The position numbers and the translations under genes are program-made. From contig NC_088679.1 in NCBI RefSeq assembly GCF_950023065.1, positions 73,346,001-73,410,000 of the forward strand: a DNA stretch of 64,000 bases, given 5' to 3'. This document shows positions 1 to 11,324 of this stretch, piece by piece (the stretch's first letter is position 1; each line of letters starts with the position of its first letter). Under the pieces are notes generated by a model. That model worked only from the letters and a program-made list of their open reading frames with translations, was not told the DNA's origin and searched no databases. The stretch comes from Planococcus citri. Lineage: Eukaryota > Arthropoda > Insecta > Hemiptera > Pseudococcidae.

Positions 1-104
1 CCAAAATCTGCCTAAATCCGTGTAAAAAAAAAAACACATCATAAGGAAGAATTTGCGAATACTAGGAAAAACACATTCGACAAGTATTTCCACAATCGGA
101 GTTA

Positions 105-350
105 CAAGTTACATTTTTACAAATGAAAGTTTATTTCGTAAGTAATTTTACAAGTGGTTCTTCAGATTTATTCTCTGCTCTCTTAGCATCATTTCAACTC
201 GTCAAAATCGAATTTGTCCATTTTCCACCAATCTGCAGCCTCCAAAGCATTACATGTGTATTTTTTTGTCTACCTTACCACAGAATAATATATAAGTATA
301 GGTAATGCATTCGAAATTCACATGAGAACGCTAAAAATTTTACTACCGCC
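105..350. repeat. Duplicated block, copy 1 (of 3)
   Basis: A stretch containing ACAAGTGGTTC, TCAACTCGTCAAAATCGAA and GCAGCCTCCAAA recurs near 2,490-3,025 and 4,365-4,910 in the same order and orientation. The copies are clearly diverged, so the duplication is not recent. Short AAGTAAGTAA runs sit just before each copy. No coding content is apparent. From here to the Copia relic (about 350-720) I recognise nothing. Confidence 0.7.
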
Positions 351-724
351 TACTATCAGTCTGAATACCAGAACTAAACCAACTTGAAAAAAGTTAATGC
401 AACACAATGATTAACTGATTGTTCGAGAAAAATTCAAAATAAGTTATAAAACGTGCTCAAGGATAAAAACCTAATAAAAGATTACCTATCCATGAGAAGC
501 CAGGTTCTATAGCTGAACGAATGGGTGCTGTCTGCCTGACAGGAAACTTTGTACCAAAAACTCAAATTATTAAAAAGCACAAACGAAGGAAAAACACCTA
601 CTGAAGTCATCATGATAAACGGAGACGTACTGACGCATCTTTAGACAACCAAGGAAATGATGTCGAATAATAAACGTTGAAATGCACTGGTAGTAAGTAA
701 TCTTTTCAAAAAGGCATTCGTGTT

Positions 725-1570
725 TTGATTTCAGTGGCTTACAACCATCCAACAAGCGGTCCAGTAGAACATCTCAATAGAATGTTGGGAGATCGAACCA
801 TAACTCTGTTGGATATACTCCTATTGGCTAAAGAATTTATAATCTTCGTACAAAGAAATGATGAAATAGCTGGTAATGTTTTTTTGAAGAAAGATAAATT
901 TTATTCTGACTTGCCTGATGAAAACGAATGTTTTGTACAAATGCCATCACCTGAGTCAGATAGCAGTTAAGAAGAAGGTAACACCTTTAACTACTCCATC
1001 AGTAGAAAAATCACAGCTCAGACGAAGTGGTCGTGAATGGAAACTACCTGCTCATTTTGGCGATTATGAGATTTTTATTGGGTACTGCGTTGTTTATTTC
1101 ACTGAAAACTCATTAGATCCCAAATGGGATTATCCGAAGCAATATTACTACAGTAAAAGTTCAATATAGTCTCATTCAAGGTAAATTATTTTTCTTGGTT
1201 CATGAATTCTTATTCTAATGAGCATTTTAATTAGGTATGGTAGGTACCTAAAGAGAGTTCCAATCCATCTTTATCATTCTAGAGATGTTAAATCAACTTA
1301 TGTGCAGTCTAAGGATAATAGTAGGTACTGTGTTTGAATGTTTTGTAGATTCAGACTGAGCCACTGACCAACAGGAGAGAAAATCTGTTTCGGGATATAT
1401 CATTCAGCTTTTTGGTAATGTAAGTAGGTATGTAATTGCTTGGAATTCCAAGAAGGAGACATGCATTGCATCAACTTCAACTGAATCTGAATTTATTTTG
1501 TTACCAAATTTCATTCATGATTGCAGCCTCCAGATTCATACAGCACGTGGAATGGTTTACTGAGGCGAAA
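725..1570 (+). mobile_element. Copia-type LTR retrotransposon relic, copy 1
   Basis: Broken pieces of a Ty1/copia polyprotein. A first frame (about 734-960) resembles the end of the integrase core (AYNHPTSGPVEHLNR). An overlapping second frame (918-1169) carries the basic linker before reverse transcriptase (LRRSGREWKLPAHFGDY). About 1,336-1,510 translates, with an in-frame stop, to a Copia RNase H start, TDQQERKSVSGYIIQLFGN, followed by an AWNSKKETCIASTSTESEF-like run. The reverse transcriptase core, normally several hundred residues, is missing between linker and RNase H. Frameshifts, stops and this deletion make the relic non-functional. No LTRs were identified. The same deletion is seen in the copy at 3.15-3.77 kb. 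Confidence 0.8.
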
Positions 1571-2490
1571 ATCAGACATAAAATCCAATTTAGTTCTCAT
1601 GAAAAAATAGACAATGGATGATTTCCATTTTCACCTGTTGAATATTTTTTTCATGGCTGAAATTTAGATTGGACTTCATGTCTGATTACCAACTCAGTAG
1701 CCTAATTGATTTTGACTGAATTCAGTGAAAATCTTCACTTTGAGTTGAAAGTTGCCAACATAACATTTTTTAGTTCTGGGGGTGTTCCTGGAAAAGAGGA
1801 CATAGGTAGTCAAAGAGCAGACATTTAAAAAATATGCTCAGCAAACAATGGCTCAGTCTCAAAAGATGAACAACTATTTGAAATTCTACGTCAAACTATA
1901 ATCCATTAACATTAAAATCCAAGACCAATTTCGGGTTTCTACTGAGAGGGAGGGCAGTGGGAGGATTGAAAGTATGTAAATCGCTTATTTTTGAGTATAT
2001 AATTTGTATTAAAAAAATGTTTTCTTCTCAAATATTTCACATAATATTTTTCAGTCTTAATGTGCCAATTTTTTGGTTCATTTATTGACAATTTCATAAA
2101 ATTGAGAAAAATAAATGTGGGCTTTTAAAATATTCCCCGTTTTTTGAAATCGACAATAATGCAAACAAAAATTGAAAATTGGTATCACTGCATTTCAAAT
2201 TTACAAAATAGGCCTACGTATTTTTATAAATTATAGGTACAGTTTCGAATCCTATTCAGATGAAGCGGCCGGATGGTTTTCTACGTTTAATAGAAGCAAT
2301 GTGTGTTTTCCAAGTATACAACTAGCATAAAGGAAGCGTAGTAAAATGTAATTTGATTACTTCCAGATAGCGAAAAAAAAATTTCGTTTTTTTTTTTAAC
2401 AGAAATGTAAAGAGCTTTACAGAAACGAATCTCAAAAAGTGAAAATGAAAAGTTCAGTAAGTAAGTATGTACTTACATAATTTTACAAGT
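1570..2490. other. AT-rich spacer with one FB-X fragment
   Basis: No gene is supported. Around 1,900-2,050 there is a half copy of the FB-X foldback family: CCAAGACCAATTTCGGGTTT, then TACTGAGAGGG and ATCGCTTATTTTTGAG, the same run of words found at 15.4, 19.7, 21.7, 52.0 and 58.9 kb. The rest is AT-rich and low in complexity. Confidence 0.55.
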
Positions 2491-3025
2491 GGTTCCACTA
2501 CAAAGACTACTCTCAAAACATGAAAATGAAAAGTTCAGTAAGTAAGTAATTTTACAAGTGGTTCCTCTGCGCTTATTCTCAATTTATATCAGCAAAATTT
2601 TCAACTCGTCAAAATAGAACTAATCCAATTTCAGCCAACCTGCAGCCTCCCAAAAGCATTATTGCTTTATCTATCACCTAATTTAGAGCTGACCCATCTA
2701 CTCAAAAACTCATCCTTCCAGCAAATTTTGAAATTTCGTTAAAACACATCCAGTTGGATTTTTGGTTACATTTCAAATTGGAAAAGTACCAAGCCATTTT
2801 TTTCATTTTTAAATTTTAAATGTTTTCAAAAAAACCGCAGGTATTTGGGGGTTTTAGTCAGAATTCATTGTTACTATGGGAAAGCTAATTCAAAATTAAC
2901 CTTATATGGAAACAAAGTTCACTTTATACAACCATACCTTCAACAGGATTTCAAATACTCAAGAAAGCATTTCAAAACTATTCCAGAGATTCCAGTTCGA
3001 CGAGTTGAATATCACATCCAAATAC
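2490..3025. repeat. Duplicated block, copy 2 (of 3)
   Basis: Second copy of the block at 105-350, here longer. It continues through GATTTCAAATACTC and CCAGAGATTCCAG to GAGTTGAATATCACATCC. The same tail is present in the third copy near 4,750-4,910. A shorter extra repeat of AAGTAAGTAATTTTACAAG lies inside it near 2,465-2,560. Confidence 0.7.
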
Positions 3026-3149
3026 TTAATTGTGGTTTAAGGGCCCAAATGAAAAATTTTGTCAAGAATGTTTTTCTGTAAATTATAGTTGAGCTGATTG
3101 ACTAAAAAAAGGGCCATAAAAATTAACTTAGAAATTCAAGCGTTCATGT

Positions 3150-3775
3150 TGTAACTGAAACTACTCCTTCAGTATATAGAAGAACCACAGCTGAAACAAA
3201 GTGGTTGTGAACAGAAGCGACCTGATCATTTTGGCGATTATGGAATTTTTATTGGGTACTGCGTTGTTTATTTCACTGAAAACTCATCAGATCCAAAATG
3301 GGATTATCTGAAGCAGCTCGAGATCGAGTCTATGAAACGTCTTAATGTTTGGAGAATCGTTCCTCGTTCTACTGGAGTATGATAGAAATTTAAAACAGTA
3401 TGAATGGTTAGTTTCCTCCTGTAGATAAGGTAAATTATTTTTCTCCGTTCATGAATTCTTATTCTGATGCGCATTTTAATTATGCCACCTATAGAGAAAA
3501 CTGGCCCTTCTTTATCTAGTGATGTTAAATCAACTTATGTGCGGTATAAGGATAGTACCTAGTACAGTGTTAGAATGTTTTGTAGGATCCAGACTGGGCC
3601 TGGCACTGGTCTCTGACAAAGAGGAGAGAAAATCAGATTTTTGGTAATGAAACTGCTTGGAAGTCTAAGAAGGAGAAATGCATTGTACCAAGTTCAACTG
3701 AATCTGAATTTATTTCGTTGTCAACTATCATTCGTGATTATAGCCCCCACGGACTTTTTAGGAAAAGTGTCAATA
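3150..3775 (+). mobile_element. Copia-type LTR retrotransposon relic, copy 2
   Basis: A diverged sister of the relic at 725-1,570. About 3,160-3,390 gives the linker and the beginning of the reverse transcriptase domain (KQLEIESMKRLNVWRIVP, the usual E-M-x-x-L-x-x-N-x-x-W start). It stops at a TGA after the P-R-S-T-G-V stretch. From 3,573 the Copia RNase H region resumes (FGNETAWKSKKEKCI, then PSSTESEFISL). The reverse transcriptase core is again absent, with the same intervening non-coding sequence as in copy 1, so the deletion predates the duplication. Non-functional. Confidence 0.78.
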
Positions 3776-3934
3776 TTTCGATGAAGTGATACTGTTTCAG
3801 TATGTATTCCATTCCGATGAAGAAGTCCCCCCCCAAAAAAAAATCGAGATATATTCAAAAATTCAAAAATTGAAGACTGTGAGCCAGAAAGTTCCATTCA
3901 ATTTGACCTAGAACTTCATTTTCCAATGCAATAA

Positions 3935-4115
3935 AATTGAACAATAATTGATCAAATTGGATCTAAAATCAAGTCTAATAGAATCAAATCGGATTAAATT
4001 AGATCCAATATGATCCAAATTAAATCCAATCGGATGAAATAAGATCGCCTCAAGATCCTATGGGATTTAATCGTACATCAAAACTGATCCAATTGGATCT
4101 CATCAGATGCAGATA
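3935..4115. repeat. Degenerate GATCCAATTGGAT-rich tract
   Basis: A roughly 180-bp tract in which variants of ATCCAAT, ATTGGATC and AATCGGAT are repeated on both strands at irregular spacing. It looks like a decayed tandem or palindromic simple-sequence tract. No coding sense is seen. Confidence 0.5.
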
Positions 4116-4364
4116 TTAAGTTATACGATTACTCGCTCTAAAAAAGATGTAGGTACTGGATGAAAATTGGTGATTCAGTGATCTATCTTTTGATACATAT
4201 TGCATTTTTTAAAAAAACTTTCCTGCATAAATTTCCATCGAAATTGATGAATTTAAATTTTGAAAATTACCAAAAATTTTCCCTGTAAATTTCCAGAAAC
4301 TTTTCATGGAAAATTTCCTATCATCTCTAATAATACCTAAGGCATCTGAATAAGGTACACGCTA

Positions 4365-4910
4365 AAAAAGTGAAAATGAAAGTTCAGCAAGTAAGTAAGT
4401 AATTTTACAAGTGGTTCTTCTGCACTTACTTTTTATCCAATTAGCAAAATTTCAAATTGTCAAAATTGAATTTGTCCAATTCCAGCCATTCTGCAGCCTC
4501 CAAAAGCATTATTATTTTTTGTCTACCCACCATACTTACCTACTTAAAAATTTGAAATTCACAGAGAACGCTAAAAAATTTTACCATCACCTAATTTAGA
4601 ATATTGACCTACTCCAAAATTCATCCTTCCTGCAAATTAGTTGGATTTTTGGTCACATTTCAAATTTAAAAAGTACCCAACCTTTTTTTTTCATTTAAAT
4701 TTCAAATTTTGTCAAAAAAATCATCGGTACTTGGGATGTTCAGTCGAAATTCACTGAAAGGTAATTCAAAATAACTGCATGGGAACAAAATTTTCAATTC
4801 ATTTTCTACGACCCACCCACGTCTTCAACAGAATTGCGAATGCTTGAGAAGCAGTTCAAAATTGTGCTGGAAATTCCAGATCAATGAGTTGAAAATCACA
4901 TCAAAATATA
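4365..4910. repeat. Duplicated block, copy 3 (of 3)
   Basis: Third copy of the block seen at 105 and 2,490, ending with GAGTTGAAAATCACATC as in copy 2. Unlike the first two copies it is not followed by a Copia relic, so this copy broke off before the transposon or lost it. Confidence 0.65.
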
Positions 4911-6660
4911 ATTTTTTTCGCGAAGTAGGTTCTCTTTCAAAGAGTAAATTCATCTAAAAGAGAAGATAAATTCGCCCACATTCTCTGTTCTGTATCCTTA
5001 TATCCACTCGTACATGACGAATTAAGCAGATATGACAGTCTTAGTTATACTTCATTTATTCATCTACGAGTAAGTAAGTACATATTATATCTACCCATCT
5101 TTCAAATTAAAACAACGTAGCACCGAGAGATAGAGGCAATGAGCAGCGTTCAAATCACATCAAGTTGATCGTTTCAATCGACTGTCCAACTCAATTCTGA
5201 AATTCACGCCTACACAGCAATGGCATTTTTCCTATCGACGTATTTTTTCATCTCTCTGCCTTCGCTGCTTAGATTAGACCATACCGAACACCTCGACACC
5301 AAAACACATATTCTGAACTTCATTCAATTACACAAACCTCCACCCAACGTGGCAGTAGCTGAAGCTTAATACGCTGCAACACGCTATACACCAGTCTGTT
5401 GTTGGTTGATGGTGGCATAGCTGACTAAAGTAAAAATTCGCAGGCAGTCTAATTTTAGGCAACCCTATAACATAGCCGTTATTTTAACACGACGACGAGG
5501 GTTGAGCTGTTTTTTGATTTAACCTCTAACCTCGAGCGTTGGTTTAATGTTTTCGGTCGCATCGTAAAGTCCAGAAAACATGGTTTGCTTCACGCGTTAA
5601 CGTAGTACTTTCTTGCAACGATTTTATTAGAAAATCTGGCAAGGTTGTCGGAAGAGGCGGCGAGTGATGTTCGTTATTATCACGTTCCTTTATGAAGACG
5701 TATAAACGAACTTTTTTTTTCACCCGACCGAGAATATATACTTACGTACGCACACAACGACGAGCGAGCGAAGAGAGGAAAAAAAAAGAAAGCCAGAAAA
5801 AGGGGTTACAAAATTGAAACTGTTAAAGACTATTTAAAAAAGAAATATCGCGCGACAGATGTTAAAATCGATTACACATTTTTCTCGTTTTTTCGTGAGG
5901 TTTTTCCCATCAGCAAGAATTTCGCATTACTTAACATTTTTAGGTAGCTTTCTTTCTTCCCCTGCCCACTGCGCCCTTTTTTTCTTCTTGTTTCGTTTTC
6001 TCTTCTTTTTTCGCTTTTTTTCTTTTTTTTTCACGTACCTACTTTTCTTAACACACTATTTTTTTCCTTCTTATAGTATGGTACGGTTCGACAAGCGAAG
6101 AGAAAAAAACTATAAGGCCGGTAGTTTAATCGGATTACGATGAAACATCGCTTTGAAAAATTCTCTCTACGCTTTTTGTAAAAGCTCGCGCGTGCAGTAG
6201 TAAAGGCAAGGCGAGACTTTGCTGTTCCGGTATAAAACAAAGTTTGAGTAATTTCGTTAATAAAATGATTTCTTCGACAGGCAATCAGTGTTTTAAAAAA
6301 TGATTTTCCGCCTCGCACCAAATACGATTATCGCAAGCGCCAATACAACCCCAATCGCCTTATATACCTCTTCTACGTCTCTCTCGCTCGCTTCGTCTGC
6401 AGGTCTCAGCATCTCAAACGGTCGGCGCTTTTGTAAGCGATTTTCATTCGTTTGGTTTTATTAGTAGAATTTCCTTTCTTATGATGCCACAAACGTTGCT
6501 GGTCGGTTTTTTTTCGTAGAAGGAAAAATGCGGGAAAGTGAGAAAGGAGGGAGGAAGGGGTGTGCATTTACGATCAGGTGCCATGAATTTGCCGGAAGCG
6601 AGACCGTCAAATGATGTCGAATAAGAGAAAGCCTCAGTAAGTAAGCTTCTACATTTTTTC
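4911..6660. other. Unique, GC- and CpG-richer region, possible gene start
   Basis: Base composition shifts here. CG dinucleotides become frequent and the repeat words vanish. CTTATATACC at about 6,358-6,367 could be a TATA box, followed by pyrimidine-rich sequence with TCTCAGCATCTC and then TTTTGTAAGC near 6,430, a possible 5' splice site of a non-coding first exon. Open frames of 78-129 codons on both strands here show no domain or signal and look like chance frames in pyrimidine- or purine-biased tracts (for example 5,950-6,070). Inference only; no exon is proven. Confidence 0.3.
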
Positions 6661-7039
6661 CCTGAAAAATGAGAAAACAATATTTCTGATCAATTTTTTT
6701 TGTAGGTAGCCAAAATAACAGAAATTTGATCCTCTTTCCATTGATGTAATTTTTCTCAAGATACGCTTCTTTAAAAAATAAACTTTTTGCTGAAAACTGC
6801 TTAGGAGAAAAAGTGGCCAGGAAGGCGGACTGAAAAATAGATTTTGAGGTAAGTATTCTCAAAATCAATCACGAAGAACTCGTAATTTTTTTACACCATA
6901 AAAAAGGAAATTTTATCATCTTTCCATTGGTAGATATGCATATTTACCAGGGAAACGACTGGAATTCTTATCCAATGACTTTGAAGCAAAATGAGAAAAA
7001 AATTGGAACCAGAACCTCTAACCGGAATCTGAATTTGAA

Positions 7040-7085
7040 ATTTGTATTTCAAATCAAATCAAATCAAATCGTTTATTGCAGTGGA
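7040..7085 (-). mobile_element. 3' end of a non-LTR retrotransposon (tail plus AATAAA)
   Basis: Read on the minus strand, CTGCAATAAACGATTTG is followed by four direct TTTGA units (GATTTGATTTGATTTGA). A polyadenylation-like AATAAA next to a short tandem tail is the usual 3' terminus of some insect non-LTR elements. It may belong to the minus-strand reverse transcriptase relic at 8.9-9.95 kb or to a separate 5'-truncated copy. Confidence 0.5.
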
Positions 7086-7189
7086 CAGCTTTTGCTGTAT
7101 TTATAATATTGTAGGTAATGGCGAGTGTACCTACGATATGTGTACTGACTCGTACTGACTCCTCCCGACAAACCACCTCGACACAATCT

Positions 7190-8700
7190 TGACAAAAAAA
7201 AATAGGGTCGAGTTGGTTCAAATTTTAAGTCGAATTTAGACCAATAAATTTCCTTTTCATCATTTTTTTCGACATAAAATCTACCTATTCTCGAACATTA
7301 TTGGTATAAAATCGACCCAAATTTACCATCGAGGATTTTTCATATTGAGACATCGCCACATATTTTTTGTCGATAATTTGAACATTGTGTGTAGTTTATT
7401 AGTCAATTTTTCAACACTTTCTTGTGATTTGATGCAAAATCGACTCAATATCTGTGACGAAGGTTTTGAGTACTTTTATCGACACTTTTTTCTAATCAAT
7501 TTTGTGTCGAGCCTGTGAAAAACGACCTTAAATCTTCAGAAAATCGCTCTTCGTATTCTAGTGCATATTTATGCAAATTATACAAAAGATTATGTGAATT
7601 GATATTTGAAATGATTTGATGGTAAAATCCCTGCACCTCGACTCCACCTGGACTTTCCCATGACTCAAAAATTGGGTTGAAATGACCCCTTAGAAATGAA
7701 GTTACATGTTATAACACTTATTTTCTTCAACTTTAATTTTTTTGGAAAAACTACTTATACAGTTTGCTGCACATTTTATCTGCGAGTAGTAAATTGTATC
7801 AGTGATGAATAATTGACATCTATTTTTTATCAATGTTTGGTCTACTTTTACTACTTCTGTGCTGAAAATCAACCATAAAATTTTGAAGCGATTTTCATAC
7901 CATTTTCATTTCTCATCAAAAAATAGTCAAAATCAACTTCAACTTCAATGTTCAGAAAACATTTTATATTTTTAAGAAAAAATTGATGAATATTTTGAGT
8001 CAAGTTTTGACTATTTTCAATTCATCAAAAAATTTGATGAAAAATTGATTCAAATTTTTAAACTTGAAAAAACTATTGGTTACTTACAACAGCACGAATA
8101 ATACATTAATTTTGAATCAATTTTCACGCCATTTTCATTTCCAAGTGATCATTGGGTTAAAATCAACTTCAGCTTTTTTCTAAATTAATGTCTATTTTCA
8201 AGGCAAAATCGATAAATATTTCATATCAAGTTTTTATTGTTTTATCATTTTGACAAAAAATTGATGAAAAATAGATGCAACTTTTGATTTAAAACGTTAC
8301 CAAATAGATATAATACTTATTACAATTTTGAAACAATTTTAAATCGATTTATGATATATTTTCATTTAAGCAAATGAAAAATCGATCCAACTTTGGAATT
8401 GAAAAAAGGTATCGATTATGATATCACAAATTTTGAATGATTTTGAATCAATTTTCACATCATTTTTATGACTTAGTAAAAATCGACCTAAAACTGACTT
8501 TATTTCTGTATGCATAATTGATGTCTACAGAGAAAGAAAAATCAACGAACATTTGCAGTCAAGTTTAGGCCTTGAGCATGAAATCGACCTAAAATTGATT
8601 TGAATTTTCAACATGAAATCGTCACAGATTATAGCACTATAATGTAGGAAGATTTAGGATCAAGTTTCCATCAATCTTACATTTTGTTGAAAATTGTTGA
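7190..8700. repeat. Degenerate tandem array of ~120-230-bp units
   Basis: No gene is supported. Diverged copies of one phrase recur: ATTTTGAAGCGATTTTCATA near 7,880, ATTTTGAATCAATTTTCACG near 8,110, ATTTTGAAACAATTTT near 8,328 and TTTTGAATCAATTTTCACAT near 8,445. Most are followed by CATTTTCATT-like sequence and AAAATCGACC or AAATCAACTTC. Spacing of about 230, 218 and 120 bp suggests an old tandem array with internal deletions. Confidence 0.5.
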
Positions 8701-8707
8701 AAACTAT

Positions 8708-8901
8708 CAGTCAATTATTTTGATATTTTTTGTCGATTCTCAAAATCGTCAAAAAAATGATTAAAAGTATCCGCCGATTTCTACTCGATCAAAACTCGAC
8801 CTCGCAGTCAATTATTTTGATATTTTTTGTCGATTCTCAAAATCGTCAAAAAAATGATTAAAAGTATCCGCCGATTTCTACTCGATCAAAACTCGACCTC
8901 G
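8708..8901. repeat. Perfect 97-bp tandem duplication
   Basis: Bases 8,708-8,804 and 8,805-8,901 are identical, from CAGTCAATTATTTTGATA to CAAAACTCGACCTCG. Everything else in the neighbourhood is strongly diverged, so this is either a very recent tandem duplication or an assembly artefact. It lies just beyond the 3' end of the minus-strand reverse transcriptase relic. Confidence 0.92.
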
Positions 8902-8920
8902 AATACAGTAGGAAAACAAC

Positions 8921-9952
8921 TTAATAATCTAGCTGCAACATTTCTTCAACACTGTAGAACGCATATCTCTGCAGTCAATATTTGAGTTTATTTTAAAAAA
9001 ATTTTTTGGATGCTATATTTTTTAGCTCCTGTGGTATTTTGTTATAAATTTTTGAGGCCATGAAATCAATGTTATTTTGCATATTTTTCGTTCTTAAATT
9101 TTCACTTATGGCCAAATTTCTAAATTGTGTTTCATATGTATGAGAAGGTACCTTAAAATTTATTATTCCATTCTTTACCATAATACATAATTGAAGAATG
9201 TACTCACATGGAGCTGGCAGTATTTTATTTTCAATAAAGACTGGTCTACAGGATTCTCTTGGATGTTTTTGAAACATTATTCTTAGAACTCTTTTTTGTA
9301 TTAAGTAGAAGTACACGATGGAGTAGGCTGTGGTTACCACCCCAAAGTGCTATTCCATAGCTCAGATTACAGTGAAATAGGCCAAAGTATGCGATTTTTA
9401 AAGTATGAGAGTGTGTAATATCTCGGAGTTGTCTTATCAAATAGGTATAGGTGGAGAGTTTTTTGATTAAATTGTCAACTTGGTTATTCCATTTTAAGTC
9501 AGAATCTATTATAACTCCTAAGAATTTAGTTGATTCGAGTATCATGTAATTTTCAGTTACAGAGGAAGGTAATTTCCCAAATCCCAAGAAATGTGTTTTA
9601 TTTAAATTTAATATCATTTTGTTTGCTAAGAACTAAGCTATCAACTTATTTATAATGCCCTGAATGTGATCACTGTCAACACCTTCATTAATTTCTAGTA
9701 GAGCTGTTGTATCATCAGCAAATTCTGTAAGACTATATCCAAAATAGGTTGATAAATCATTGATATAAATAATAAAGAACAGTGGATCTAAGATAGATCC
9801 TTGAAGTACCCCTTGTACAATAGGTTCTGCATCAGAAAATGTGCTATTGTTAATTTTCACAATTTGGAATCTATCAGACAGGTAGCTTTTGACCCAATCT
9901 GATAGTGTTCCTCTAACAACCCTTGGCCTATAACCTTGAAAAAATTCGGTTA
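8921..9952 (-). mobile_element. Non-LTR retrotransposon reverse transcriptase, 5'-truncated and frameshifted
   Basis: On the minus strand three open pieces together give the C-terminal half of a non-LTR (LINE) polymerase. The first (from about 9,945) has a W-V-K-S-Y-L-S-D-R-F-Q segment, the QGSILDPLFF loop and the catalytic FADDTT box (normally Y/F-A-D-D). The second (9,617-9,246) has the LGVIIDSDLKWNNQVD and YGIALWGGN segments. The third (9,340-8,993) has RESCRPVF and KIYNKIPQELKNI. A further frame change leads to YSVEEML just before the stop at 8,921. These motifs follow the order seen in CR1/Daphne/Jockey-group elements; I cannot fix the clade. The endonuclease and N-terminal polymerase regions are missing, and at least three frame breaks make it dead. 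Confidence 0.85.
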
Positions 9953-9955
9953 CCT

Positions 9956-10245
9956 ACCCTAGTAAAAAAATCATAGATTAGTAGTACTGCAGTAGTATAC
10001 TACAGTACTTCTTTCAAAGTCATGTACTATTTTGTTCAGTAGTTCAGTATTACAGTACACTGGAAGTAGTACTGGTATTGTACTTGAGTAGTACTGCAGT
10101 AGTACTTCAATACTATTTATGCTCTAGGAGTACTGAAGTTCAGTAGTTGAGTAGTACTGTGGTAATACTGCACTAGTACTGTGCAGTACTACTTGAAAAG
10201 TTCAAATTGTTACTACCGGCAGTACTACTATTTTTTTGCATGGGT
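9956..10245. mobile_element. AGTACT-rich inverted-repeat element (MITE-like)
   Basis: The left end ACCCTAGTAAAAAAAT and the right end, read in reverse complement as ACCCATGCAAAAAAAT, form imperfect terminal inverted repeats. Both are followed by AGTAGTACTGC. The interior is almost wholly built of CAGTAGTACT-like palindromic words. I did not find a convincing target-site duplication. It abuts the truncated 5' end of the reverse transcriptase relic. Confidence 0.6.
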
Positions 10246-11080
10246 AAGTAATTAGGATTTTTATTTAATTTTTTCAATTTTTTTTTCTTATTATGTATTT
10301 ATACCTATACATTCCATGCTTTATAAGTATTTCAAAAAATACAGTCTTATGTTTCCAAAAGCAAAATAATCAGTTGTCACTCTTAAGAACTCTTCAAATC
10401 AAAACAAAGTTCAGGCTACAGAAAATGAAAAATCCATCATTTTTTCGGGATTTTCATCAGAGCACTGAGGGGGTTCTGGTATATATGTAGGTACCTGTAC
10501 TTACCTACTAACAAAATTTTTGTCATTTTTTGCTCTCGCTCCTCATTCCTCTCCCAAAAAATGGTTTCAATGAAATCAACATTTCCTGGAAATTTTAGCC
10601 TTCCAACTAGAAACAAAATCGTGACAAGAGGTCTTCTCACGCCCAAGTTGACCAGAAAATCGCAAATTTTCATTATATTTGTGTCAGAATATTCGTTTGA
10701 AGAAAAAATCTCCTCTATGCTTCAAGCTATTTCAGTTTCCTTGAACGAAGCTTCCTAGCCCAAAAGTTGAAACGATAAATGAAAATTGAAGAGCATTTTT
10801 CCAGAATTTCCTATAATTCATTAGTCGGAATTCTCGTAAATAAAGCCTTGTCATTTTTCAAAAAAAAAAAAAAAAAAAAAAAAACACTTCTTCGGTCCCC
10901 AAATAATTTTTTCCACCTCGCACAAAGGTCCACGAAATTGCAAAAAATGAAAAACTGAAACTTGTAATAAATTTTTGAACATTTTGGATCAAGACTAATT
11001 CCAAATAACTCCCTTTTCAGGGAAAAATCTCCTTCGACCCTCAACAATATTATTCATTTCCATAGCAAAATCAAAAATAT
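10246..11080. other. AT-rich spacer with a poly(A) tract
   Basis: No gene is supported. The only notable item is a run of about two dozen A residues at about 10,860-10,884. Frames of 65-80 codons here lie in low-complexity sequence and show no protein-like features. Confidence 0.5.
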
Positions 11081-11324
11081 TGCTTGGGGAGCCTATTAGG
11101 GAGGTTTTTTCTCGAAATGGGGTTACTTTGAAAGATTTCTGGTCAAAAATGAAAACTTTTCAAAAACTTTTTACTGGCTTCAATTTTTTTCATTTTTTTC
11201 AATTTCGAGGAGCTTGTATTCTAAAAAACAAACATTGTTTTGAGAACAGACAGGAGCTGTTAGTTCTTAAAAGGGGGTACCTACATTGGAAGAATTTTGA
11301 CAGAGAAATGGGAGATTTTCAAAT

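Noticed and set aside
5859..6321. Plus and minus frames of about 95 codons
   Set aside because: Phenylalanine/serine-rich translation of a pyrimidine tract and its complement; no protein features.
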